Source: JAVJUV01 sp047314965
GTDB taxonomy: Bacteria > Pseudomonadota > Alphaproteobacteria > Rhodobacterales > Rhodobacteraceae
DNA length: 64,000 nt
Reading direction: 5' to 3'
NCBI RefSeq assembly: GCF_047314965.1
Contig: NZ_JBLBVK010000041.1
Coordinates: 1-64,000 of the forward strand
Each line of letters starts with the position of its first letter. Position 1 is the first letter of the stretch. The translations under genes and the position numbers were made by a program. Below are positions 1 through 8,600 of this stretch, in pieces. The notes beneath the pieces were generated by a model. It saw only the letters and a list, made by a program, of their open reading frames with translations. It made no database searches and was not told the DNA's origin.

Positions 1-17
1 GCGTCGGCAACCGAAGG

Positions 18-74
18 GGGGGACGCTGTCCCCCGCGCCCCCTGCTGTATTTGCACCAGGAAGAAGAGGCATTG
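18..74 (+). repeat. Diverged copy of a stop-anchored extragenic repeat (copy A)
   Basis: A G-rich/C-rich hairpin (GGGGGGAC then GTCCCCC) is followed by CCCCCTGCTGTATTTGCACCAGGAAG. This resembles the better copies at 3233-3303, 15259-15312 and 15417-15480, where the tail reads CCCCGAAGTATTTgagCCAAGaGGAAAG. It probably follows the stop codon of a gene lying to the left of the window. It is the weakest of the four copies. Confidence 0.45.
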
Positions 75-107
75 ACCCGATCTGCCCGGCGGCGTAGGCG
101 CAGGGGC

Positions 108-980
108 ATGACGACCTGGAGTGCAATCACCACGCTGGCCAGCAAGGCCTCTGCCGACGCGCTGAGCGAGGCGCTGGAGGCATTGGACGAGACGCCCTCG
201 GGGGTCGGTGTCTTCGAGGTCGAGGACGGCAGCGGAACCTGGGAGGTGGGCGCCTATTTCACCGAGGCGCCGGACGCCGTCGCGCTGGCGCTTCTGGCCG
301 CGGCGCACCATGCGGCGGAGTTCGTGATCTCGGAGATTCCGGAGACCGACTGGGTGGCCCATGTGCGCCGCGAATTGTCGCCCGTCGAAGCCGGGCGGTT
401 CTTCGTTTACGGCAGTCATGACGCGGACAAGGTGCCGGAGGGGCGTATAGCACTGCTCATCGAGGCGGCGATGGCCTTTGGTACCGGGCATCACGGGACC
501 ACCCTTGGGTGTCTTCGGGCTCTCGACGGGCTTCTGGACGCGGGGCTGCGCCCGTCGAGCGTGGCGGATATCGGCTGCGGCACGGCGGTTCTGGCAATGG
601 CGGCTGCACGGGTGTTCGATGCCGAGATCGTCGCCTCGGATATCGACGCCGTCGCGGTCGAGGTCGCGGAAGCGAATCTGGTCGCGAACGGGCTCTCCGG
701 GCGGGTGCGCTGCATCGAGGCCGCGGGGTTCGATCATCCCGATCTTGCCGGAGAGGACGCTTTCGACCTTGTCTTTGCGAATATCCTGATGGGGCCGCTG
801 ATCGCGCTGGCCCCGGACATGGCGCGCGCCGTCCGGGCGGGCGGGCATGTCATCCTGAGCGGGATTCTCAACGAACAGGCTGACGAGGTACAGGCGGTCT
901 ACGAGGCGACCGGCTTCAATCCGGTCAAAAGGGAAGAGATTGTTGACTGGACGACGCTAATGCTCGCCCGAAACGGGTGA
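108..980 (+). CDS. prmA: Ribosomal protein L11 methyltransferase
   Basis: A 290-residue class I SAM-dependent methyltransferase of the PrmA family, which trimethylates ribosomal protein L11 in the cytoplasm. Visible motifs are AFGTGHHGTT (about 123-132), the SAM-binding loop DIGCGTAVLAMA (154-165) with SDID at the next strand end, and NILMGPL (225-231), the PrmA form of the catalytic N-P-P-like loop. Length fits the family. I chose the ATG giving MTTWSAIT; the frame stays open upstream to a TTG at 51, but that stretch lies in repeat copy A and encodes an Arg-rich tail not typical of PrmA. It stands alone, followed by a separately promoted small gene. Confidence 0.93.
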   Translation: MTTWSAITTLASKASADALSEALEALDETPSGVGVFEVEDGSGTWEVGAYFTEAPDAVALALLAAAHHAAEFVISEIPETDWVAHVRRELSPVEAGRFFVYGSHDADKVPEGRIALLIEAAMAFGTGHHGTTLGCLRALDGLLDAGLRPSSVADIGCGTAVLAMAAARVFDAEIVASDIDAVAVEVAEANLVANGLSGRVRCIEAAGFDHPDLAGEDAFDLVFANILMGPLIALAPDMARAVRAGGHVILSGILNEQADEVQAVYEATGFNPVKREEIVDWTTLMLARNG

Positions 981-1006
981 ATTTTAGCGAAACTAAGTCT
1001 TTTCCA

Positions 1007-1035
1007 TTGGTTACGCCATAATACTGCCATAATGG
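1007..1035 (+). promoter_or_regulatory. Possible promoter with two GCCATAAT direct repeats
   Basis: TTGGTT at 1007-1012 is followed after exactly 17 bases by TAATGG at 1030-1035, a fair sigma-70-like pair. The 8-mer GCCATAAT occurs at 1015-1022 and again at 1026-1033, one helical turn (11 bp) apart, which could be a regulator site. It lies about 50 bp upstream of the ATG of the small membrane protein gene. Inferred from sequence only. Confidence 0.4.
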
Positions 1036-1086
1036 GACGTATTCTAGACGGGCTCGAATTCAGGGTTCGTGTCTCAGGAGTCGATT

Positions 1087-1434
1087 ATGTCTGCCTCGCA
1101 GTTTGATGAATTTGAACGTCGTATGCGCCGGATTAACAGGCGTCATTCCAAGCTGTCGCAAGGCTATGTGACGGCGGTGACCAGCGACGGCCTCGTCGTT
1201 GCCAAGCCCCAGCGCCGCGCAAGACGCGGCATGCTGAGAGGGCTGGCGATGGTGGTCGTCGTCATGATGCTGTTCAAGGGTGCGCTTCATGCGCAGCTTG
1301 GAGCGCAGTCCTACCAGGATCGCATCGATGCTCTTGCTGCGGGCAATGCCATGGAACAGGCGGGCGCGTATTTCATGGTGGCCGACCCGATCACGCTCTG
1401 GATTTCGAAGACGGTGGTTTCCCTCGTGCGATAG
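1087..1434 (+). CDS. Conserved small membrane protein, function unknown
   Basis: A 115-residue protein I do not recognise beyond its look of a Rhodobacterales conserved hypothetical. The first 47 residues are strongly basic (RRMRRINRRH, RRARR). A single hydrophobic segment at about 48-67 (GMLRGLAMVVVVMMLF) gives one membrane span, and the C-terminal ~48 residues would lie on the other side, probably periplasmic. Start: ATG at 1087 has AGGAG six bases upstream; a GTG at 1069 is in frame but has no such site. A strong hairpin terminator follows. Confidence 0.7.
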   Translation: MSASQFDEFERRMRRINRRHSKLSQGYVTAVTSDGLVVAKPQRRARRGMLRGLAMVVVVMMLFKGALHAQLGAQSYQDRIDALAAGNAMEQAGAYFMVADPITLWISKTVVSLVR

Positions 1435-1477
1435 GCCTTCCGCCGGGGCCGCCCGGCAGTCCTTTCAGGTCGCACAG

Positions 1478-1515
1478 AAACGGCCGTGTCCACCAAAGGA
1501 CACGGCCGTTTTCGT
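1478..1515. terminator. Bidirectional intrinsic terminator
   Basis: A 14-bp perfect stem, AAACGGCCGTGTCC at 1478-1491 with GGACACGGCCGTTT at 1498-1511, closes a six-base loop ACCAAA. A/T-rich ends on both arms give U-rich tails in each direction. It separates the plus-strand small membrane gene from the minus-strand DUF1127 gene. Confidence 0.85.
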
Positions 1516-1534
1516 TTCCGGTTTTTCTGAAGTC

Positions 1535-1750
1535 TCAGAAGAAGCGCTTGCGCGAGATCGCGTCGATGTCGCCACGGGTCAGCCCGATGTCGTCCAGCTC
1601 ATGGGACGACAGTTGCGAGAGTACCTTGCGGGTCCGGCGCGCGTCGTTCCAGTCGGCGAACATGCCGAGTGCGTTGACGAAGCGGGCGCGGATGGTGTCC
1701 GCGAAGGTGGTTGCGTGGCCGCGGTTGCGGCCCAGATCGATAAGAGCCAT
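1535..1750 (-). CDS. DUF1127 domain protein (YjiS-like)
   Basis: A 71-residue basic protein. The C-terminal half carries the DUF1127 signature: W.DARRTRKVLSQL, then SSHELDDIGLTRGDID near residues 52-64. Family members are small, Arg-rich and common in alphaproteobacteria; some have been linked to stress, phosphate or carbon metabolism, but the molecular activity is not settled. The gene diverges from ruvC and ends at the shared terminator. A weak promoter pair on the minus strand (TTGTGC at 1816-1811, TATGTG at 1793-1788, 17-base spacer) lies 38 bp upstream of the start. Confidence 0.85.
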   Translation of the reverse strand: MALIDLGRNRGHATTFADTIRARFVNALGMFADWNDARRTRKVLSQLSSHELDDIGLTRGDIDAISRKRFF

Positions 1751-2059
1751 TGAGGTTCCGCCTGTTCAGGAGTTGTTCGATTGAGCGCACATAGATTGAG
1801 CAAAACGCCTGCACAAGCGGCGGAATTGCAATTCTCATATGCATTGGAAGCATAGGTCGTTTTCAAGCGTAAACCGTTTTGAAAAAAGAAGAAATCCGGA
1901 TCGAATATGTCGATTTCAAGCGCCGGAACGGCGTTTTCAGACTGCGATTGTGGCAGGATTGCGGCGGCAGGCCCGAACGCGACATCCTGCTAAACTTCTT
2001 GGCGAATGTTCGCGTTTCGTGCTAATCGTGCCTGAAAAGCAACAAGAGCAGGTGAGGCG
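1751..2059. other. Divergent intergenic region, DUF1127 / ruvC
   Basis: 309 bases with no credible gene and lower GC than its surroundings. It contains an inverted repeat TTTTCAA (1860-1866) / TTGAAAA (1879-1885), and TTTCAAGCG occurs twice (1861-1869 and 1914-1922). These may be regulatory sites for the two divergent genes; nothing else was recognised. Confidence 0.5.
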
Positions 2060-2554
2060 ATGCGCGTGATGGGGCTGGACCCGGGGCTGAGAGCCCTTGG
2101 ATGGGGCATCGTGGATGTCTCGGGATCGCGTCTGTCCCATGTCGCAAACGGCATCTGCAGAACGGATGCAGGTCCGCTCGGGCCGAGGTTGGCGGCGCTT
2201 TTCGACGAGCTGTCGGCCATCTGGGCGCGATACGTTCCGGAGGCAGCGGCGGTCGAGCAGACCTTTGTCAACAAGGACGGCGCGTCGACGCTGAAGCTGG
2301 GCCAGGCGCGGGGCATCGCCATGCTGGTTCCGGCGCGGGCCGGGATCGATGTGGGCGAATACGCTCCGAACGCGGTCAAGAAGGCTGTCGTCGGTGTCGG
2401 TCATGCCGACAAGGCGCAGATCGCGCACATGGTGCGGATGCAATTGCCTGGTGTCGAGATCGCGGGACCGGATGCGGCGGACGCGCTGGCCGTCGCGATC
2501 TGTCACGCGCACATGATGCAGACGGCGCGGGCCGTTGCGGGGCGCGTCGCATGA
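2060..2554 (+). CDS. ruvC: Crossover junction endodeoxyribonuclease RuvC
   Basis: A 164-residue RNase H-fold resolvase that cuts Holliday junctions. All four metal-binding acidic residues are present at the Escherichia coli positions: D7 (in GLDPG), E66 (AVEQTF), D138 and D141 (GPDAADALA). Length is normal. It is the first gene of a ruvC-ruvA-ruvB unit; its stop overlaps the ruvA start as ATGA, indicating translational coupling. Confidence 0.95.
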   Translation: MRVMGLDPGLRALGWGIVDVSGSRLSHVANGICRTDAGPLGPRLAALFDELSAIWARYVPEAAAVEQTFVNKDGASTLKLGQARGIAMLVPARAGIDVGEYAPNAVKKAVVGVGHADKAQIAHMVRMQLPGVEIAGPDAADALAVAICHAHMMQTARAVAGRVA

Positions 2555-3204
2555 TCGGGCGGCTGGCGGGGCGGATCGACTACCGGGGCAGCGATCACGT
2601 GCTGATCGACGTGAAGGGCGTGGGGTATATCGTCTATGTGAGCGAGCGGACGATGGCCGCTTTGCCGCGCGTGGGCGAGGCGGCGGCGCTTTACACCGAT
2701 CTTCTGGTGCGCGAGGACCTGCTGCAGCTTTTCGGTTTCACGACGCTGGCCGAAAAGGAATGGCACCGTCTGCTGATGGGCGTACAGGGGATCGGGGCGA
2801 AGGCGTCGATGGCGATCCTTGGGACCCTTGGGCCGGATGGCGTGGCGCGGGCGATCGCGCTGGGCGACTGGGGGGCGGTCAAGGCGGCGCCCGGCGTAGG
2901 GCCGAAGATCGCGCAGCGGGTGGTGAACGAGTTGAAGGGCAAGGCGCCGGCGATGATGGCGATGGGGGGCGAAGCGCCACCTGTCGCCGACGACGGCGAG
3001 GTAATCGAACACGTGGCTCCGGTGGCGCCCAGGGCGGTCAGGTCGTCCTCGGCCCAGTCCGAGGCGTTGTCGGCCTTGCAGAACCTCGGTTACGCGCCGG
3101 GCGAAGCGGCGAGCGCGGTGGCCGAGGCGGCCGGGGTTAACGAAGGAGCGGAGACAACGGTGCTGATCCGTGAGGCTCTGAAGCGATTGGCGCCGAAAGG
3201 ATGA
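2551..3204 (+). CDS. ruvA: Holliday junction branch migration protein RuvA
   Basis: A 217-residue DNA-binding subunit that tetramerises on Holliday junctions and loads RuvB. The N-terminal OB-fold begins MIGRLAGRID. Two helix-hairpin-helix motifs are visible (MGVQGIGAKASMAIL and APGVGPKIAQRVV), then an acidic/Ala-Pro linker and the C-terminal RuvB-binding three-helix domain (ALSALQNLGYAPGEA). The start overlaps the ruvC stop by four bases. An extragenic repeat separates it from ruvB. Confidence 0.95.
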   Translation: MIGRLAGRIDYRGSDHVLIDVKGVGYIVYVSERTMAALPRVGEAAALYTDLLVREDLLQLFGFTTLAEKEWHRLLMGVQGIGAKASMAILGTLGPDGVARAIALGDWGAVKAAPGVGPKIAQRVVNELKGKAPAMMAMGGEAPPVADDGEVIEHVAPVAPRAVRSSSAQSEALSALQNLGYAPGEAASAVAEAAGVNEGAETTVLIREALKRLAPKG

Positions 3205-3232
3205 GGTCCGTTGTCTCATACCGGGTTTGTGC

Positions 3233-3303
3233 CGCCTTCGGCGCCGCGGTGCGAGGGGCGCTGCCCCTCGCGCTCCCCGAAGTATTTGAGCCAAGAGGAA
3301 AGC
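3233..3303 (+). repeat. Stop-anchored extragenic repeat with hairpin (copy B)
   Basis: It starts about 30 bp after the ruvA stop. A 9-bp stem (GCGAGGGGC 3251-3259, GCCCCTCGC 3263-3271) is followed by CCCCGAAGTATTTG, then GAGCCAAGAGGAAAG. About 39 bases are identical to copy D at 15417-15480. The hairpin could act as a weak terminator inside the ruv unit, and the tail lies just upstream of ruvB. Confidence 0.75.
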
Positions 3304-3316
3304 CGGGGGCGGTGCG

Positions 3317-4339
3317 ATGAGCGGACCTGATCCGACACTCCGCCCCGAGCCGCGCCCCGAGGATGCGGACCGGGCGCTGCGCCCGCAGACGCTGGACGCT
3401 TTCATCGGACAGGCCGAGGCGCGGGCGAATCTGCGGGTCTTCATCGAGAGCGCGCGGCAGCGGGGCGAGGCGATGGATCACACGCTGTTCCACGGGCCGC
3501 CGGGGCTGGGCAAGACCACGCTTGCGCAGATCATCGCGCGGGAACTCGGCGTGAACTTTCGCATGACTTCGGGGCCGGTCCTGGCCAAGGCGGGGGACCT
3601 GGCGGCGATCCTGACCAACCTGGAAGCGCGGGATGTGCTGTTCATCGACGAGATTCACCGGCTGAATCCTGCGGTGGAGGAGGTGCTTTATCCGGCGCTG
3701 GAGGATTTCGAGCTGGATCTGGTGATTGGCGAGGGGCCGGCAGCGCGGACCGTCAGGATCGAGTTGCAGCCGTTCACGCTTGTGGGCGCGACGACGCGAT
3801 TGGGGCTGCTGACGACGCCGTTGCGCGACAGGTTCGGCATTCCGACGCGGCTGCAGTTCTATACCGAAGACGAGTTGCACGAGATCGTCACGCGCGGCGC
3901 GCGGCTGATGGGCATCGAGACCGGCGAGGGCGGTGCGCGCGAGATCGCGAAGCGGTCGCGGGGCACGCCCAGGATCGCGGGGCGGCTTCTGAGGCGCGTC
4001 GTGGATTTTGCGCTGGTCGAGGGTGACGGGCGGCTGACTCAGGAACTGGCGGACAATGCGCTGACGCGGCTGGGGGTGGATCACCTGGGCCTCGACGGGG
4101 CGGACCGACGGTACCTGTCGCTGATTGCCGAGAACTACCAGGGCGGTCCTGTGGGCGTCGAGACGCTGTCGGCAGCGCTTTCTGAGAGCCGGGACGCGAT
4201 CGAGGAAGTGATCGAGCCCTTCCTGTTGCAGCAGGGGCTGATCCAGAGGACCCCTCGGGGCCGGATGCTGGCGGCGAAGGCCTGGGCGCACCTGGGGCTT
4301 GCGGCACCTTCCGCGCCGGGGCAGGCCGAGCTATTCTGA
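3317..4339 (+). CDS. ruvB: Holliday junction branch migration ATPase RuvB
   Basis: A 340-residue AAA+ hexameric motor that drives branch migration with RuvA. Walker A is GPPGLGKTT (60-68), Walker B LFIDEIHRL (DEIH 111-114), sensor 1 GATTR (157-161), and the arginine-finger region PLRDRFG is at 168-174. The C-terminal winged-helix domain ends ALIQRTPRGR-like (GLIQRTPRGRMLA). Length is normal. It lies 112 bp after ruvA, separated by repeat copy B, so its expression may be partly independent. Confidence 0.96.
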   Translation: MSGPDPTLRPEPRPEDADRALRPQTLDAFIGQAEARANLRVFIESARQRGEAMDHTLFHGPPGLGKTTLAQIIARELGVNFRMTSGPVLAKAGDLAAILTNLEARDVLFIDEIHRLNPAVEEVLYPALEDFELDLVIGEGPAARTVRIELQPFTLVGATTRLGLLTTPLRDRFGIPTRLQFYTEDELHEIVTRGARLMGIETGEGGAREIAKRSRGTPRIAGRLLRRVVDFALVEGDGRLTQELADNALTRLGVDHLGLDGADRRYLSLIAENYQGGPVGVETLSAALSESRDAIEEVIEPFLLQQGLIQRTPRGRMLAAKAWAHLGLAAPSAPGQAELF

Positions 4340-4365
4340 TCCCGGGCTTTCGAAGAGGGGGCGGG

Positions 4366-4989
4366 ATGGCAGAGCCTGAGTTCACGGCACTTTGGCCGAC
4401 GAATCTGATGCGGATCACGCTGCCGGGCGCCGAGCAGGCGAACCCGGTTCTTGCCGAACTGATCGAGCGGATGGATGCCGGACGCGACCAGATGACGACG
4501 GATTACCTGTCGGGGAATTTCTTCGACTTCGGGCATCCGGCGGTGGGATGGCTGAAATCGTGCGTCGAACGCGCGGTAGTGGATTACGCGCGCGGCACCG
4601 GGGTCGACTATCCGATCGACTTCAGCATCCAGGCCTGGCCGAACGTCAACCGGTTCGGCGACTATCACGACCTGCACAATCATCCGCATTCGTGGCTGTC
4701 GGGCACATACTACGTGCGCGTGCCCAGCGGCGAGGACGCGCCTCCGGGCCGCGAGGACCGGACGCCCAACGCGATCAGCTTCTTCGATCCACGCCCGCAG
4801 GCCAACATGCTGGCGATCCGAAACGATCCGCAGGTCGATCCCGAGCACCGCATCCTGCCGGAGGCGGGGCAGATGCTCATCTGGCCCGCATTCCTGCATC
4901 ACATGGTGCATGTGAATCTGAGCCGGGAGGCCCGGATTTCGGTGTCGTTCAACATCGTGCTGAGATGGCGGAACGAGTATCTTCCCTGA
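4366..4989 (+). CDS. Putative 2-oxoglutarate/Fe(II) oxygenase (TIGR02466-like)
   Basis: A 207-residue protein resembling the TIGR02466 / 2OG-FeII_Oxy_5 group. The jelly-roll signature is visible: HNHPHSWLSGTYYV (104-117) for the first metal ligands, a distal histidine in VHVNLSREAR (H182), and R190 of RISVSFN as the likely 2-oxoglutarate anchor. Substrate is unknown for this group. It begins 26 bp after ruvB and may be cotranscribed. The family call is from pattern only. Confidence 0.7.
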   Translation: MAEPEFTALWPTNLMRITLPGAEQANPVLAELIERMDAGRDQMTTDYLSGNFFDFGHPAVGWLKSCVERAVVDYARGTGVDYPIDFSIQAWPNVNRFGDYHDLHNHPHSWLSGTYYVRVPSGEDAPPGREDRTPNAISFFDPRPQANMLAIRNDPQVDPEHRILPEAGQMLIWPAFLHHMVHVNLSREARISVSFNIVLRWRNEYLP

Positions 4990-5015
4990 GCCAGCCGGAT
5001 GCGGTAGGGCGAGGC

Positions 5016-5645
5016 ATGGAACATCAGGATATCGCGCGCTTTTTCACCCGTTCGGACGGGTCCTATCTGTTTTCCCGATGGGGCAGGCCCATCGTGCCCG
5101 TCGTTTTCGGCGTGGACGACCGGACGCTCAGCATCGTGAAGGGGGCGATCGAGGCTGTCGTGGTCCTCGCGGATCACAAGATGGCCGAGACCGACCCGGA
5201 ACTGGGCGCGAACATGCTGATATTCTTCTTCCGGGACTGGGACGAGCTGACCGAGACCCCGGACCTGGATCGGCTGATTCCGGATCTGGCGGCTCTGGTC
5301 GAACGGCTGAAGGCGGCCGATGCAAACCAGTACCGACTGTTCCGGTTCGATCAGGGCGGGGCCATCAAGGCGGCCTTCGTCTTTGTCAGGATGGATGAAG
5401 CGCTTGCCGATGTTCCGGCGGAGGATGTCGCACTGGCGCAGGCGGCGCAGTCCATCCTGCTCTGGTCGGACATGGCGTTTCAGGACAGAGGGCCCCTGTC
5501 GGCCTTCGAGAGCAAGACGATCCTGAACCCGGAGATCGCGGGGATCATCCGGGCGGGCTATGATCCCGTGATGCCGGCAGTCGCGGACGATCCGAGCCAT
5601 GCGCTGCGTCTGGCGGCGCGGATCGGCGCGGACAGGCGGAGTTGA
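5016..5645 (+). CDS. Conserved hypothetical protein
   Basis: A 209-residue soluble protein that I do not recognise. It begins MEHQDIARFFTRSDG and has no signal peptide or membrane segment; it is acidic, with central hydrophobic strands (NMLIFFFRDWDEL). It lies 26 bp after the putative oxygenase on the same strand and ends 42 bp before the convergent end of pyruvate carboxylase. It may be co-transcribed with the preceding gene, but nothing in the sequence assigns a role. Confidence 0.65.
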   Translation: MEHQDIARFFTRSDGSYLFSRWGRPIVPVVFGVDDRTLSIVKGAIEAVVVLADHKMAETDPELGANMLIFFFRDWDELTETPDLDRLIPDLAALVERLKAADANQYRLFRFDQGGAIKAAFVFVRMDEALADVPAEDVALAQAAQSILLWSDMAFQDRGPLSAFESKTILNPEIAGIIRAGYDPVMPAVADDPSHALRLAARIGADRRS

Positions 5646-5653
5646 ACGGGAGG

Positions 5654-5676
5654 GGCGCGCATCGTGAATGCGCGCC
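5654..5676. terminator. Hairpin between convergent genes
   Basis: A 9-bp perfect stem GGCGCGCAT (5654-5662) / ATGCGCGCC (5668-5676) with a five-base loop lies between the two convergent stop codons. There is no clear T-tract, so terminator function is inferred from position only. Confidence 0.5.
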
Positions 5677-5687
5677 GCCGCAAGATA

Positions 5688-8600
5688 TCATTCGAGTTCG
5701 ACCAGCAGATCCTTGGCGTCGATCTGGGCGCCGGGAGTGACGTGCACGGCCTTGACCGTCGCGTCGCGTTCGGCGTGGATGCCGGTCTCCATCTTCATCG
5801 CCTCGATCGTCAGCATGAGATCGCCCGCCTTCACCTCGGCTCCCGGAGTCACCGCGACGGTCGCCACGACGCCCGGCATCGGAGCGCCGATGTGGCCTTC
5901 GTTCGTCGGATCGGCCTTGGGACGGGCCGCGGCCGCGCTCGTCGATGACCGGTCGGTGACCCGTACGGTGCGGGGCTGACCGTTCAGTTCGAAGAAGACC
6001 TTGGCTTCGCCCTCGTCGTTGGTTTCGGCGATGGCCTGGCAGCGGATCTCGAGACGGACGCCGGGATCGATCTCGGGCGAGATCTCGTCACCGGGCGCCA
6101 TCCCGTAGAAGAAGGTCGAGGTTCGCAGCGTGCGCACGGGGCCATAGACCTCGTGGCGCCGGGCGTAGTCGGTGAAGACCTTGGGGTACATCAGGTAGCC
6201 CATCAGGTCGTCGTCGGTGATGGCCCGGCCTTCCAGCGACTCGGAGGCTTCTTTCCGCGCCTTTTCCAGATCGACGGGAGGCAGGTTCTTGCCCGGACGG
6301 TCGGTCAGCGGCTTCTCGTTCTTGAGGATTTTCTTCACGATCGCCGGCGGGAAGCCTCCCGGCGGACGGCCGAGGTTGCCGCGCATCATGTCGACCACGC
6401 TGTCGGGGAAAGAGACTTCCTTCTTGGGGTCCTCGACATCGGCGCGGGTAAGCCCCTGCGAGACCATCATCAGGGCCATGTCGCCCACGACCTTCGACGA
6501 TGGGGTGACCTTCACGATGTCGCCGAACATCTGGTTCACGTCGGCATAGGTCTGGGCGACCTCGTGCCAGCGCTCTTCGAGGCCCATCGAGCGGGCCTGC
6601 GCCTTGAGGTTGGTGAACTGGCCGCCGGGCATCTCGTGCAGGTAGACCTCGGAGGAGGGGGCCTGCATGCCGGATTCGAAGGCGGCGTAGTGGGCGCGGA
6701 CGGTTTCGAAGTAGTTCGAGATTTCGCGGATCGCGGTGATGTCGAGGCCGGTTGCGCGGTCGGTATGGGCCAGCATTTCGACGACGGTGCCAAGCGTTGC
6801 CTGCGAGGTGTTGCCCGAGAGCGAATCCATCGCGCAGTCGACCGCATCGACGCCCGACTCGGCGGCCGCAAGGATGGTGGCGCAGGCAATGCCAGCGGTG
6901 TCGTGGGTGTGGAAATGGACGGGCAGGCCGACCTCTTCCTTCAGCGCCTTGACGAGGATGCGGGCGGCATCGGGGCGCAGGAGACCGGCCATGTCCTTGA
7001 GGCCCAGCACATGGGCGCCGGCGGCCTTCAGCTCTTTGCCCATGTCGACATAGTATATCAGGTTGTACTTGGCCCGGTTGGGGTCGAGCAGGTCTCCGGT
7101 GTAGCAGATGGTGCCTTCGCAGACCTTGTTCGCTGCCACCACGGCGTCCATCGCAACGCGCATGTTCTCGACCCAGTTCAGGCTGTCGAAGACGCGGAAT
7201 ACGTCGATTCCGGTCTCGGCGGCATGCTTGACGAAAGCCTGGACGACGTTGTCGGGATAGTTGGTGTAGCCGACGCCGTTCGAGCCCCGGAGCAGCATCT
7301 GCGTCATCAGGTTCGGCATGAAACGTCGGATGTCGCGGAGGCGCTGCCAGGGGCATTCCTGGAGGAAGCGGTAGGCCACATCGAAGGTGGCGCCGCCCCA
7401 GCACTCGACGCTGAAGAGTTCCGGCAGGTTGGCCGCGTAGGCGGGGGCGATCCGGACCATGTCGATGGAGCGCATCCGGGTCGCGAGAAGAGACTGGTGG
7501 CCGTCGCGCATCGTGGTGTCGGTGATGAGGACCTGTTTCTGGTCCAGCATCCAGTCGGCCAGCGCCTCGGGGCCGAATTCGTCGAGGATCTGGCGAGTGC
7601 CAGGGCGCGGGGACTCCGTGCGGAGTTCGGGTTTCCGGGGATTCTTGACATCTGCGGGAGGTTTCGGGCGGCCCACCGTCTCGGGGTGGCCGTTGATCAT
7701 GATGTCGCCGATGTAGGTGAGGATCTTGGTCGCGCGGTCCCGGCGCGGTTTGAAGTCGAAGAGTTCGGGCGTCTGGTCGATGAACTTGGTGTGGTATTCG
7801 TTGTTCAGAAACGTCGGGTGCTTGAGCAGGTTCTCGACGAAGGCGATGTTGGTCGACACGCCGCGGATGCGGAATTCGCGGAGCGCCCGGTCCATCCGGG
7901 CGATGGCCGCCTCGGGCGTGGGCGCCCAGGCTGTCACCTTTTCCAGAAGCGAGTCATAGTAGCGGGTGATGACCGCGCCGGAATAGGCGGTGCCGCCGTC
8001 GAGACGGATTCCCATGCCGGTGGCGCCCCGGTAGGCGGTGATGCGGCCATAGTCGGGGATGAAGTTGTTGGTCGGATCCTCGGTGGTGATCCGGCACTGA
8101 ATGGCGTGGCCGTTCAGCTGGACGTCATATTGCGACGCCGTGCCGGTCGCCTCCATCAGCGACTTGCCCTCGGCGATCTTGATCTGGGCCTGCACGATGT
8201 CGATGCCGGTGACCTCCTCGGTCACGGTGTGTTCGACCTGGACGCGGGGATTGACCTCGATGAAGTAGAATTCGCCGCTGTCCATATCCATCAGGAATTC
8301 GATGGTGCCGGCGCATTCGTATTTCACCGCTTCAGCGATCTTTTTGCCGAGGCTGCAGATCTTTTCACGCTGGGCGCCGGAGAGATAGGGAGCGGGCGCG
8401 CGCTCGACGACCTTCTGGTTGCGGCGCTGGACCGAGCAGTCGCGCTCCCAGAGGTGATAGATGTTGCCGTTCTTGTCGCCGAGGATCTGCACTTCGACAT
8501 GGCGCGCACGCATGATCATCTTCTCGAGGTAGCCCTCGCCGTTTCCGAAGGCGGCTTCGGCCTCGCGCCGGCCCTCGAGAACCTTTTCCTCCAGTTCCTC

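Noticed and set aside
2101..2550. Upstream extension of ruvA through ruvC
   Set aside because: RuvA begins with MIGRLAGRID at 2551, overlapping the ruvC stop as ATGA; the upstream part is ruvC read in another frame.
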